Below are positions 46,641 through 57,925 of a DNA stretch of 64,000 bases, piece by piece. Position 1 is the stretch's first letter; the number at the start of each line of letters is the position of its first letter. The DNA comes from Amborella trichopoda (Eukaryota > Streptophyta > Magnoliopsida > Amborellales > Amborellaceae): contig NW_006498507.1 in assembly GCF_000471905.2 (NCBI RefSeq), forward strand, positions 2,907,420-2,971,419, written 5' to 3'. The notes beneath the pieces were generated by a model. That model searched no databases, was not told the DNA's origin, and worked only from the letters and a program-made list of their open reading frames with translations. The position numbers and the translations under genes were made by a program.

Positions 46641-48462
46641 ATAGTTATTTATCATACTCCATATCAATGTTTTGACTTGAGCGATAAAATAAGCACTACA
46701 TGAAAGTAGCTTTGTGTTGACTGAGTGATTAACAACGCGTTATGGAGGCATACCAATCGTCATCACATTTGGAATCCAATGATATTGATGCTTCAATTAA
46801 TTTGTTATTATGCGGGCGCTTCTTGGTTGCATCATACAAAGTGTCACGCGCATGTTGGTTGCATTATACTAAGTGTCCGGGTAGACCGACTCAATTGATT
46901 TGTTGATACTTAAAGCGGAAATAGCTACCGGCCCTTACGAAATCACGGAATTTGAAAGTTTAAATATCAACATCTTATTCGAAGTCGTACACATAGTTAG
47001 TTAAATGTGAAATATATAAGTACAATAATAATAAAAAATGAGACATAAAGCAAGTATAAAAACTGCACATAAATTACCCCAAGTAACTTATGTCCACTGC
47101 CTCGATAACACAAAATTAACCATCTCTCTAAAAAGGGGCAAAACCATAACTGATTTTGCTATCTAAACCCATTCTTCCGATTGAACAACATTGCTAATCA
47201 ATTATCCTCTTTCCGACTACTACACTATTATTGGAGAGAGAATCTTGAGATCAATTGACATATTTTCTCTCTCTAAAATTGAAAAATATCAACCTAAAAC
47301 TTTATGGACAAGTTGCGCCTCTATCAAGCTATGTGTCTCCCTTGGTGACTCATCTCTTTCTTAAAAAATCCCTTCCCATGACCCCAAAGGGGAATCCTAA
47401 AGGGACAACTATTATATTTGAGCAATGATTCAATACAATGGTTGCATGAAATCATTATATTTATCCTTATTCTCTGTATATGGAGATCTTGGTCCCTGAG
47501 GAACTCATTTTTCCCTTTTACACAAGTACTACAGTACTCCTAATCTTTCTAGAGAAACATAGTAATAATTTTTGCAATCACATGGTCTAATTGCTCCACC
47601 TTGATAGAAAAGTCACCATATTCATTTATCTGACTTAAGGTAGATGGATTTCGTGTTTTCTTTCCTCTCGATCCATTGAGAAATTTTTAGAAATGCTTTG
47701 CCTCCAAATTTGTCGACATCAACCTAGGTATCTAACGTCATCATGCATCTTGTTCTCTAATGGAAACACAAATGTATGTGTCCTACACACTTAGGTTCCA
47801 ATACCAATTCTAGGGACCTTCGGAACCCGAGCCTGCAAAATTAGGAACCCAAATATCAAGGTCCCCCGTAAGATCTTGTACATGGTTGTTTAGAAGTTCC
47901 ATGGCTAAGTACTATGGCAAAAAAAGAGAGAAATAAAGCAAGCACAGAAGCACACCATAACGACACACAATTTACCTATTTCATATCGACTAGCTTACAT
48001 CCGTGGCTTCTGTAAGATAAAATTCACTATCATAATGAATATTAGAATTTTTTATTATAAGTGATATACCGCTCTCTGAACATTACAAAATCCTCATTGA
48101 TTTTTCCATCTGAACCCACTTTTCCAACTGAATAACAACATCAATCAATCCTCCTCTTTTCCCATCATACATTGCTACCTAAAAGAGAACTTCGAGAGCT
48201 ACTAAGAGACTTTCTCTCCTTACAAATGCAAACTATTGGGCCAAAACTTCATGAGAAAATCCTCTCTAAAGTTATTTCTATCTCTCTCTTGGAGACATAA
48301 CCCTCTTGGAGATCCCTTACCATCACCCCTAAGTGTGGGGGCAAAGTGTGATCCATAGAGGGATGAGTATTATGTGTAACCTTGGTATGGTTATAAGGCA
48401 TTGCTCACATCTTTCTTGATTCCAAAGAAACCTCGATTTTCTTTATACACAAATATCCTAAT
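46641..48462. other. Spacer with two related direct repeats
   Basis: Segments at about 47030-47430 and 47930-48340 share, in order, GA(C/G)A(T/A)AAAGCAAG, CACA-TTTACC, CATC(T/C)GAACCCACTTTTCC-like and CTCTCTTGG/GACTCATC-like blocks. They are diverged direct repeats about 900 bp apart, perhaps LTR remnants. An RTE LINE tail (CCCCAAATAGTTAG then GATGATGATGAT) is at about 46590-46640. No gene supported. Confidence 0.4.
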
Positions 48463-48977
48463 GGAAAAGAGTTTGGTGGGCTGCAGCCCAATCAAAATAA
48501 GTAAAACCTCACCTCATAATTCATCAAAAATTGCAATTCAAGTATTAGAAAATCTTTACATCGATCATCTCAGCTGGAATACTATGGTTGTGAAAAACAT
48601 TTAGGATTTCAAGCTTTAAAAATAGTGTATATTGTAACAAATTATCTAGACCATCTATTTTGTCTTAAAAATAAATGTACAAAGATCCATAAGATCTGTA
48701 CCCTTTTTTTAGTTTCAAATTGTATTGTCTGTGTTGGAAATTGATTTTAGAGCTATCATGGAGATTTATTTTAAAGATTTATTTTAAAGATTTTCAAATT
48801 TTCATGGATCTATTGATCTACACTATATTTGAAGCTTTAAACTTTATAAATAAAGATCTAAATATATTTTAAGGTTATCACAAAGATTTCCAATGTTGAA
48901 ACTACGTTTCTCGACACTATTTGAAAGTAGGCACTAATTTGATTGTCTAGAGCCTAGGCTCCATACAAACCGCACCC
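48463..48977 (-). mobile_element. M1 MITE, copy 11, internally duplicated or composite
   Basis: Left tip GGAAAAGAGTTTGG, right tip GCCTAGGCTCCATACAAACCGCACCC. The length (515 bp) is well above the family because central blocks occur twice: TTAGGATTTCAAGCTTTAAA and ATTTGAAGCTTTAAAC. TTTATTTTAAAGAT is also repeated directly. It may be two M1 copies joined. Confidence 0.65.
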
Positions 48978-49314
48978 TTTTACAAAAGGTCATGTTTCTT
49001 CAAGAAAGGGATTTACGTTGACTAAGTTTTTCACAAGTTTTGGTTTGTGGAAAATCTCTAACTAATTTTTTTTTTGTAGAGCATGCCACTACGCAAAAAT
49101 GTGAAAAATTCCCCCCATTTCATGAAAAAGTGACTTTATATCGAAGGAGGTACGAAGTTGATTTCTTGGAAATATCCTAGTTGAAGAAGAGTTGGAGATT
49201 TTTAATGAACCCTTGCGTACAGAAGATCAATCACAATTTGAACAGAACTCCTAACAAGAATGCATTGTATTTTAGAAAGGTGGGCTCTCCATTCAAAATA
49301 TTTGAATTGAATAA

Positions 49315-49683
49315 GGGTGTGGTTTGTGTAAGATTGAAGCCCTAAACAATCAAAGTAAGACACACCTTCAAATAGTATCGAAAGATGTTTCAATACTGGA
49401 AAATTTTGTGATGACCTGAAAATTTACTTTTATCTTAAATTATAACATTTAAAGCTTCAAAAACAATATAAATTGAGCAGATCTATGAATACTTGAAAAT
49501 TGACAGTTCAAAAAATATACTATTTCCAATACTCAAAATCCATTTTTTCTCATGTCTGTATATCTTGAGGTCGAGATGATTGATTTGAGGATTTTTTGGC
49601 ATCGAAACAATGTCTTTTAGTGAATTTTTGAAGTGCACATTAATTTGATTGTTTAGAGCCTTGCCCTTATATGATCTTTTTCT
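49315..49683 (+). mobile_element. MITE family M1, copy 12
   Basis: 369 bp from GGGTGTGGTTTGTGTAAG to GATCTTTTTCT; perfect 9-bp duplication ATTGAATAA at 49306-49314 and 49684-49692. Confidence 0.88.
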
Positions 49684-50020
49684 ATTGAATAAAATCCTTA
49701 TTGATGATCAACATAAGTCTTCACAGTATTTGGTAGAAAATCTATGAAAATATGTATTTGAATAAGCAAAAGTTTGTATAAAGAGTCAATTTATACTATC
49801 AAAGTAAGACGTACATCAAAAATCTATCTGAAAAGGTTGTGTCAACTATACCTGCTACCCTTCACGTTTTTCAGTTCCTCTCACACTTAGTCTCCCGTTT
49901 CCCTTGTGCACGACAGCCCAATAACTCACCCCACACAATACTCAAACCATAAGGAATTGACTTCCCAACTTCAAGCAAATCTCTGTCTCTATCTAGTTCC
50001 AACAAGACAAGTCTCTCTTT

Positions 50021-50394
50021 TAGGGGTGGCATCGGGATGGGTACAGATAGGATTTGGGTAGATCTAGATCCGATCTGAATAAACAATCAGGTCCAAAATT
50101 TTAACCCATATCTGAATTTGTCTTATTTTTTTTTATCAACATATACTTTATGAATATGGGCCTCTTTTTTTTTGGCCAATAATACTATAAATATTGCCAA
50201 TATTATAACAAAATGAACACCTAACGTGCATCTAAAGACACTTGATTGTCATCATATATCCTATAACTACAGATATGGATTCGGTCCAGCTGGATCTAGA
50301 CGCGGATAATATTCGAGTCCAAATTTTAGTTCCGTACCCGAGGCCAAGTACACCTATTGTGTCTCGATTCTAGTCGGATCCATTGCCACCGCTA
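50021..50394. mobile_element. GGGGTGGCAA-family hAT-type MITE, copy 2
   Basis: 374 bp from TAGGGGTGGCATCGGG to CATTGCCACCGCTA. The core TTTTTTTTGGCCAATAATAC is shared with the copy at 61168-61558. No clean flanking duplication. Confidence 0.65.
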
Positions 50395-50949
50395 GTTGGA
50401 CGTCAGTCTTTAAATTCCAGCAAGACTCTCTCTCCCTCTCCATTTTCCATCCAACAGCGTCAAAGTTAAGAAGGTAGTGAGAACTCCCCTTTCTACAAAA
50501 ATTAGGAAGTGCGAACTTGTCCCATCTATGGTGTTTAAGGCTGATGAGGAAAATCCACAACCAACTTGTCAACATTTCCCAAAAATAAGCTTCCAATTAT
50601 AGCAAATGGCAACCAAAATTTAATTAATTGAACATGCGTCCTCAAACATAAATCCAAAATCCCAACGCCACGTTGGACACCATAATCGAAGACGACACTC
50701 CACCGAAATTTCGTCCAAAATTTCGAGTTAAACAAGTTGCAACTCCATATTATTTTTTAAGGAAAAAGTTCGTGCAAGGTTGCAAACTTATAATGTAGAA
50801 ATATAGTTCAATTGAAGGCTCTAGAACTAGATCATCCAGCAAAATTTAATATAGTGCAGTTGAAGGCTCTAGAACTAGATCCTCCAGCAAAATTTACATA
50901 TATATACACGTCTTATTTGTATAGTATACGGCGGTTATTTTATAAAAGC
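50395..50949. other. Unassigned spacer with a 43-bp tandem repeat
   Basis: GAAGGCTCTAGAACTAGATC followed by CTCCAGCAAAATTTA-like sequence is repeated twice at about 50813-50896. No gene; the open frames at 50354-50596 and 50535-50735 show no domain. Confidence 0.5.
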
Positions 50950-51341
50950 CTTACTCAATTATATAAGGCTGAGGCCTTAAACAATCAATTAAAGCTCACC
51001 TCAAAATTTTATTAGAAGAGGTTGTTTTGATGTCAAAAACCCTCAAATCAATCATCTTGACCCTGAAATATATAGACATAAAAAATAAATAGATTCAAGT
51101 CTGAGAAATAGTACATCTTGTAATACATTATCTAGGCCGTTAATTTTCAATATTTTTTAGTTTTTATAGATCTGCCTGATCTACACTATTTGTAAAACTT
51201 TACATTTTATTATTAGATATGAAAATATATCTTCAGGCTATCATAAAGATTTTTGTTACTCAAAAACTCATCTTTTTACTCTATTTAGGGGTGCGCCGTA
51301 CTTTGAGTGTTTCGGGCCTCAACCTGTTAGAGACCACACCC
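50950..51341 (-). mobile_element. MITE family M1, copy 13
   Basis: Left CAATTATATAAGGCTGAGGCC, right GGGCCTCAACCTGTTAGAGACCACACCC; normal family core. Flanks show no duplication. Confidence 0.7.
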
Positions 51342-51437
51342 TATATAGACCTCGCTCTACTTCCAAAATCCTTTTCCAAAAAAAGCATTGGATTTCGTAG
51401 CCAAAACGGTGCTGAAATTTCGTCAAAATGTTTTGAA

Positions 51438-51785
51438 TGATAAAGCTTATAAAAGGTATCGGGTAAAGTGGCACCTTAAAAAATCCACTAGAGAAGGTTA
51501 TTCTTATATTGAAAAACCCTCAAATCGATCACCTCGACGACAAGATTCATGGACATAAAAAAAAAGGGGATAAACATAATTTATTTTCTAACATATTATT
51601 TGGACCGTCCATTTTCAAGTTTTTAAAATGTGAATAAATCTGCATGATCATCACCATTTCTAAAATTTTAAATTTCATAATCAAGAACAACAATAGATTT
51701 TCATATCATCGTACAACATTTTGCAAAGTTGTCTGGTGTACCTTATTTCAATAGTATAAAGTTGACACTTATACAAACCTCACCC
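51438..51785 (-). mobile_element. M1-type MITE, copy 14
   Basis: Left TGATAAAGCTTATAAAAGG, right TATACAAACCTCACCC. Flanks TGTTTTGAA and ATTTTTGAA match at 7 of 9. Confidence 0.65.
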
Positions 51786-52003
51786 ATTTTTGAAAGGGAT
51801 TGTCTGCAAATAAATATAGTATTTTACACTAAAACCATGCTGCTGCTGCTGCTGCTACACACACCCATCTGCCCATCAAGTACATGGGTGAAACCATCTT
51901 ATTTCTACGTTATTTTAACGAAATTTCGGAATTTGTACATGATAGCAAGCTGTTTGCCGATGAAAAAGCATAAATGAAGTAATTAGGGGCGGGGTTCTTA
52001 GCA

Positions 52004-54823
52004 TTAATTGGAAGCCCTCATTCTATTGGTGTAGAGAATGGTGAGGAGAATGAAGACGAGGAAAGCAGTGTATGAAAAGATGAGGGCCAAATTGACCTGA
52101 TTGCAAAAGGTAGTGAAGTGGTCACAAATGGCCCCCCAACCCGAGTGGTCGTTTCCATATCGACCAATGTACCCTACAGCTGTTGCAGCCGATGAACCCG
52201 AGATCACCACACACACCATTATCTGCAAAAACCCAATTTTCAATCAGAGACCACTTTTTACACTAAGCCAATATCAACGAGAGTGAATGAATTGTCTCCA
52301 CCAGTCTTCGAAAAATTGAACCGCCCTCGGAAACCGGCCAAGCGTAAGGTTCGAGCAACCGGTAAACCGGCACGTTCAACCAGCCAAACTGAGCAAGGCT
52401 CCATCAGTCTAAAAAGTGTTTAAAAAATCGAAAAAAAATTAATAATATATTTAAAAAATGATTAAATAGAGTACACCTAGTGAAAAAATGGATTTCAAAA
52501 AATCAATTTGTGTTCAAAGGTATTTTTGAAAAAATTATAAAATAAAAAAATATAAAAATAAACATTTATGACCAAAATACTTTTCAATATTTAAAAAATT
52601 CAAAAAATACATTAAAAACAAATCCCTTATTTTTTTGAAATTTTATATACATTTTTTTAATTTTTTTTAAATACCCAGCCAGACCACTAAAATTGGCCAA
52701 AACCGAATTGGCAAATGCCCGGTTCCAGTTCCGAGTTGGACCAGCCAAGTTTGCCAATATTAATGTGTGTGAGAGAGGCCAATATTAACGTGTGTGAGAG
52801 GGACCACTCTTACTCAAACAGTCTCTCTTTCGAATAGGAAAACCTAATTTGAAAAGGGAAAAGTTTATATAGAGCCTAGGCTCTAAACAATCAAATTAGA
52901 GCCTACCTCAAATATTTTACTAGAAGATGTGGCTTTGATGCATAAATATCCTCAAATTGATCATCTCGACATCAAGATGCATGGACTTGAGAAAAAAAAA
53001 TGGATTTCAAGTTTTGGAAATAGTGCATCTTGTAATGCATTTTTGAACCGTCAATTTTTAAGTTATTCAAGTTTTTATAAATCTACTCGATATACTCTAT
53101 TTTTTAAGCTTTAAATTTTATAATATAAAATCTATTTGAAGGCTAGTCAAAGATTTTCAGTATTAAAACCACGTTTTTTGACACTATTTGAAGATGGACT
53201 CTAATTTGATTGTTTAGAGCCTTGGCTCTATACAAACCTCACCTATTTGAAAATAATATGGAATTATTTCAAGGGCAAGCTTTTTATGTTTCCCTTACTG
53301 CATAAAACTTATATACTTTCCCTTATCCAACCGTCCATTCTGAATGGAGGGCTAAGATTGCCGCAATTACAATGTCACGTCTCTACACTATTTAATTTTT
53401 TAATTTTTTTCTATAAACTATTTGACACCAAAATTTGGACCTCCAATACTCTATTAAACTCGCACTAGTGAAAAATATAAATATATATATATATTTTTTC
53501 AATAAAATAAAATGACCAAAATATGCCTGAAAGCTTCAAGGGGTATTTTGGTTATTATATTTTATCGAAAATTTATTTTTAATATTTTTTATAGGTGCGC
53601 CCCAATGAGAAGATAGCACGTACCAAATTACATATTCAAACAATTTGTATAAAAAAAAACTAAAAAATAAAATACTTTGAGACGTTGGATCTAAGATCAG
53701 ATAGTGTGTGGCTCTCTTGATCAAAATTGGACGGCTGGATGGTTATTCTACATTGTAGGGGAAGTATAGAAGCCTTTCCCTTATATCAAAAGCCGCAAGA
53801 AAATAAACAATGTATGTTTTTTTAATAATGAAACAATTTATTTTTTATATAAAGAGGCCACAATCATTACTAATTGTTAAATTTAAAATTGGATGGTTGA
53901 GGATGTGGCTTTATTAAAACACAAAATCTATAACAAAATTTCTCAAATAGTTGGACACATCTTTTATCGGCTAAAAGTGATTGTCACCTCTTCTACAAAA
54001 AATAAACGAATAAAATCATACAAGTAATAAATACAATCTTTTGTTCTTGTTGGTAAATCCATTTCTAACATTTCCAAAATACCTAAAACCCTAGACGAAA
54101 TTAACGTTAAGATATAGGTAAAAAGCCAACATGAATATCTTTCAAGTAACAAATCCCCCATCTATTATAACAACCCTCAAAGACCTAGAAAATAATCATG
54201 TGGGGAATCAAAACCCCCATCTTTTACAGTTCCAAAAAGCGAATAAGAAATTCTAACAAGTTGCAATCCGCCATTTTTCTGCTTTCCCATAAGAAACACT
54301 CAAGAAAAATAAACTTTTATTATTTATTTTAGAACCTAACAAGAAATTCATGCAAGAATTAATCCATTAAGGCATGTGATTCTTATAACCCAAGAAAAGT
54401 TGAGAGAGAGGCAAACCCATTATAAAACTCACTAAATTTCTTATGCATTAATACACTTAAAAAAACAAGCCAAGCCTATTTTTATGGGTAATTAAAAAAA
54501 AAAACCTTTGATCATGCATTAATATTCAATCCAAGAAACACCTGTATCAGTAAAATAAACATGATATATTATGAGAATTCATTATAATGATGAATTTACG
54601 TACCAAATCAAACATGAACATGAAGAAATGGTTCCGTGGATCCACGCTTGGGTTATTCAAAATAAACACAAAGGGAATCGACAGCGCAGCGTACCCAGCT
54701 GCCAGCCCATTTGCAATAACAAAAAAGCTGCCATTAAAATGAAAATAATGAAATTTCTTTCATGAGATCCATAGGGGCTCAGCCATTAAAACAAAAATCT
54801 CAAAGAAAACAAAAAAACCGCAG

Positions 54824-54894
<71 letters not shown>

Positions 54895-55592
54895 TTAGTT
54901 ACGTAGTAGTAGTAGGTAGGGTAGGGTCGTTACGTACCTAACTAAACCGAACGTACCTACGTAAGTAAGTAAGAAAAGTAAAGTACGAAGAAAGAGAGAG
55001 AGANNNNNNNNNNNNNNNNNNNNNNNNNNNNNNNNNNNNNNNNNNNNNNNNNNNNNNNNNNNNNNNNNNNNNNNNNNNNNNNNNNNNNNNNNNNNNNNNN
55101 NNNNNNNNNNNNNNNNNNNNNNNNNNNNNNNNNNNNNNNNNNNNNNNNNNNNNNNNNNNNNNNNNNNNNNNNNNNNNNNNNNNNNNNNNNNNNNNNNNNN
55201 NNNNNNNNNNNNNNNNNNNNNNNNNNNNNNNNNNNNNNNNNNNNNNNNNNNNNNNNNNNNNNNNNNNNNNNNNNNNNNNNNNNNNNNNNNNNNNNNNNNN
55301 NNNNNNNNNNNNNNNNNNNNNNNNNNNNNNNNNNNNNNNNNNNNNNNNNNNNNNNNNNNNNNNNNNNNNNNNNNNNNNNNNNNNNNNNNNNNNNNNNNNN
55401 NNNNNNNNNNNNNNNNNNNNNNNNNNNNNNNNNNNNNNNNNNNNNNNNNNNNNNNNNNNNNNNNNNNNNNNNNNNNNNNNNNNNNNNNNNNNNNNNNNNN
55501 NNNNNNNNNNNNNNNNNNNNNNNNNNNNATGGTTTTCATGAGAGTGGGAGGGGCTTTGCCATTAAAACCAGCCTCTAGAAATGAAAGAAAAT

Positions 55593-55623
<31 letters not shown>

Positions 55624-55828
55624 TGGGTCACCTGAAGGCAGGGGAATAGCTATATTTTGCAGTAATGGGCATGTTATATATAATAATAGACTGCTTGGAG
55701 GTGGCCATGACAATAGTTGCAGACAAGGAAGCCCCTAAAGCAATTAGCCTAAGGAAGATCTGTGATATGAGAAACAACTTATTGGGCTTGTTTGGCCCTT
55801 GCTGCAATCTAACCTGGTTCTCCTCCAT
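52004..55828 (-). CDS. CASPL1: CASP-like protein, CASPL1 type (copy D)
   Basis: Exons on the - strand at 55828-55632, 54727-54604 and 52222-52004 give 179 aa. Introns are GT-AG, at the same positions and phases as copies A to C, but much longer: about 904 bp (with a 525-bp gap) and 2381 bp. The protein has a shorter N-terminus, four predicted helices, Arg27 in helix 1 (IFLRLIA) and Asp106 in helix 3 (MFDL). Loop 2 reads GWGAICDHFTTFC with both cysteines, and the tail is LYTNRMRASN. The codon spanning intron 1 reads Ser (AG|C) where the other copies have Arg (AG|G). Intron 2 houses a CCGGTT-type element, an M1 and an M2 MITE. It is the most diverged member but has an open, complete frame. The gap lies wholly inside intron 1, so the coding sequence is unaffected. 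Confidence 0.85.
52310..52760. mobile_element. CCGGTT-type element in intron 2 of copy D
   Basis: GAAACCGGCCAAGC and AACCGGTAAACCGGC near the left, CCCGGTTCCAGTTCCG near the right, very AT-rich between. Related to 20345-21165. No duplication found. Confidence 0.5.
52856..53244 (-). mobile_element. MITE family M1, copy 15, in intron 2 of copy D
   Basis: 389 bp from GGGAAAAGTTTATATAGAGCC to TATACAAACCTCACCT; perfect 9-bp duplication ATTTGAAAA at 52847-52855 and 53245-53253. It belongs to the AGAGCCTAGGCTCT subgroup. Confidence 0.88.
53273..53780. mobile_element. MITE family M2, copy 2, in intron 2 of copy D
   Basis: 508 bp from GGGCAAGCTTTTTATG to GAAGCCTTTCCC; flanks TTATTTCAA and TTATATCAA match at 8 of 9. 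It starts only 28 bp from the end of the M1 copy before it. Confidence 0.8.
53828..54030. mobile_element. M4-like MITE in intron 2 of copy D
   Basis: TATATAAAGAGGCCACAATCA on the left and AGTGATTGTCACCTCTTCTA on the right are inverted, with ATTGGATGGTTGAGG in the middle as in other M4-like copies. Worn. Confidence 0.45.
54830..54894. repeat. (TA)n(GA)n microsatellite in intron 1 of copy D
   Basis: A (TA) run of about 17 units then a (GA) run of about 15 units. A second (GA)n tract is at 55597-55622 on the far side of the gap. Confidence 0.9.
55004..55528. other. Assembly gap (525 N) in intron 1 of copy D
   Basis: Run of N bordered on the left by low-complexity GTA/TAC/GTAG sequence (54895-55003) unlike the rest of the window. 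Any frame read through it is meaningless. Confidence 0.95.
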
Positions 55829-55984
55829 TTCTATCTACCACAAAGAAAAGGAGGCCAAAGCTTATACCAAAAGAAAAAAAGAAAAAAGGAAAAAAAAACA
55901 AAGACAACAATGAAAAAGAACAAGAAGAAGATGATCTTAAAACAGAGAAAAGACCTCAGCTTCAGTGAGACTGGATGGCTAGAA

Positions 55985-55992
55985 ATTTATAG
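55985..55992 (-). promoter_or_regulatory. TATA box of CASPL copy D
   Basis: CTATAAAT on the - strand about 157 bp upstream of the ATG at 55828; purine-rich leader on the + strand between. Confidence 0.5.
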
Positions 55993-56304
55993 GGCCAAAA
56001 AGATAGAATCCCTTAATAAGACAAGGTTTCTATTAGCGTCCTGATCTTCCCTCTCTTGAATCAACCCATAAATAAGTAATTGCCAGCCTTTTGTTTTAAT
56101 TTTGGAATTTGGATGTTTCCCTGGGCTCGTTAGTTGGGTGATTTTTGGGGTCCATTGGGCTTTGGAGGCCCCTAGCCATGAAGGGTGGAGAAAATAAACA
56201 AAGCAAAACAAATATCTTTTCATATGCCCTTTTGGGTGAGTTTATATTTATGAACAGTTAAACCGAACCACAACTTATTTTTTGGATGGTACCGTTTTCA
56301 TTTT
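55993..56304. other. Upstream flank of CASPL copy D
   Basis: Likely proximal promoter. No second gene recognised. Confidence 0.35.
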
Positions 56305-56795
56305 AGGGATATACTTTCCCTATTATATATAAATTATCCACTTTCCCTCCAATCCAGGCGTCCAATTTAGATCAAGTGAGTAATTAGCGGTTTGATCATG
56401 ATCAAATGCCTAAGAGTTTTTTATTTTTTATTTTTTCTACATATCATATAAATATTAAATTTGGTAGGTGTCGTCATCTCAATAGGACACACCTAAAAAT
56501 ATATTTGAAAAATATTTCTGATAAAATAAAATAATCAAAATACTCCCTAAATCTTTTAGGGGTATTTCCGTTACTTTATTTTATCAATATATATTTTTTA
56601 GTAATCCAGGTGCGAATGTAAGAGAGCACTGGACATCCAAACTTTTGAGAAAAAAGTTTTCGTAGAACAAAAATAAAAATAAAAAACATATAGGCATGGC
56701 TTGTGATTAGGTCCATCTCAACGTCCATTCAGATAAGACGACTGGATAGGGGAAAAGTATGTAAATTATATATAAGGGAAGTATTGCCATATTTA
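56305..56795. mobile_element. MITE family M2, copy 3
   Basis: GGGATATACTTTCCC at the left and TATAAGGGAAGTATTGCC at the right are inverted. The core AAAATACTCCCTAAATCTTT then GGGGTATTTCCG follows the M2 plan. Boundaries approximate. Confidence 0.6.
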
Positions 56796-56879
56796 TCTCT
56801 TATCTTTACGGTCAAGTTTTACCAAAATTCGAACCTCAAAAGAGTCCTAGTAGATAGCAGGGTTAGTAAAATACAGGCT

Positions 56880-57120
56880 CTAAATTACAATATTATGGGA
56901 AAGTTATTAGGTGAGGGGCTGGGGTCGTGGTGGGAGCATTTCCACTCCCAGTTATTACATACCGTTGACTCCCCCAATTAACGTTTTCAAAATGTAACTC
57001 CTTGATCTATTGAAAAAACCCAATTAACACTTTCAAAATGTAACTCCGCAATCTATTGAAAAAAAAAGGATAGGGGCATGTCTTCCCCACTTAATTACCC
57101 AAAAAAAAGTTATTAGGTAA
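56880..57120. repeat. Repeat with GGGGCTGGGGTCGTGG and a duplicated 55-bp block
   Basis: TTTTCAAAATGTAACTCC and ATCTATTGAAAAAA occur twice at 56983-57063. The left block is related to 25350-25400 and 34800-34890. Confidence 0.55.
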
Positions 57121-57505
57121 GGGGTGTGGTTTGTATAGAGCCGACTCTCTAAATAATCAAAATAAGGAGCATCTTCAAATAGTATCGAGAAATGTCGTTT
57201 TCAATACTATAAATCTTTTTGATATCCTTAAAATATTTTCACCTTTAATTATAAAATTTAAGGCTTCAAAAATAAAGTTGAGCAAGCATATCTATGAAAA
57301 CTTGAAAATCTAGAAAATTGATGGTTCAAAAAAGATACATTATTTCTAAAATTTGAAATCTATTTTTTTCTCACGTTCATGCATCTTAATGTCGAGATGA
57401 TCAATTTGAGGATATTTGAGCAGCAAAATAACCTCTTATAGTGAAAGTTTTTAGGTGGGCTCTAGTTTGATTGTTTAGAGTCTCATTTCTATATAATTAT
57501 TTTTT
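57121..57505 (+). mobile_element. MITE family M1, copy 16
   Basis: Starts GGGGTGTGGTTTGTATAGAGCC; the right end TCTATATAATTATTTTTTGA is worn. The core is typical of the family. Confidence 0.75.
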
Positions 57506-57925
57506 GAGTAAAAACCATTTATTTTTATTTTTTTTATAATAAAGTGGGAAAACAAGGCCTACCCTTTGTGGGGTAGTTACCACTGACGACCCTAGCCACT
57601 TCCCCTAGTGGTGAAAAACAAAACAAACGCGTTTTAAACTTTTCACCATAAAGGACGGGATCGTTTTGCTGATCTTTCAAAAATGATTGAGTTGTAGGCC
57701 ATTTTTTTCTTTCCAAATATTCCATAGACCATATTTAATGAATGAAAAAGTGTTTTAAATGTGGGATTGGTAAGTACGCTCAAGATGATGGTGGCAACGA
57801 GAATCAATGTCATTGGACCGATGGACGGTGATGAGACCCCAATTTGGTGACGTGTCGTGTCTTTTTAAAAATGGGGAAATTCATCAAAAGAAAATTTTAT
57901 ACAAGGGTAAGGGAAATTCGTCAAA
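57506..57925. other. Unassigned spacer
   Basis: No gene or repeat end recognised. A stray M1-like tip (TTTTATACAAGGGTAAGGG) lies at about 57895-57912, just before copy 17. Confidence 0.4.

Noticed and set aside
54895-55713. 272-residue open frame on the - strand
   Set aside because: It reads through 525 N and low-complexity sequence; only its first part overlaps exon 1 of CASPL copy D, in another frame.
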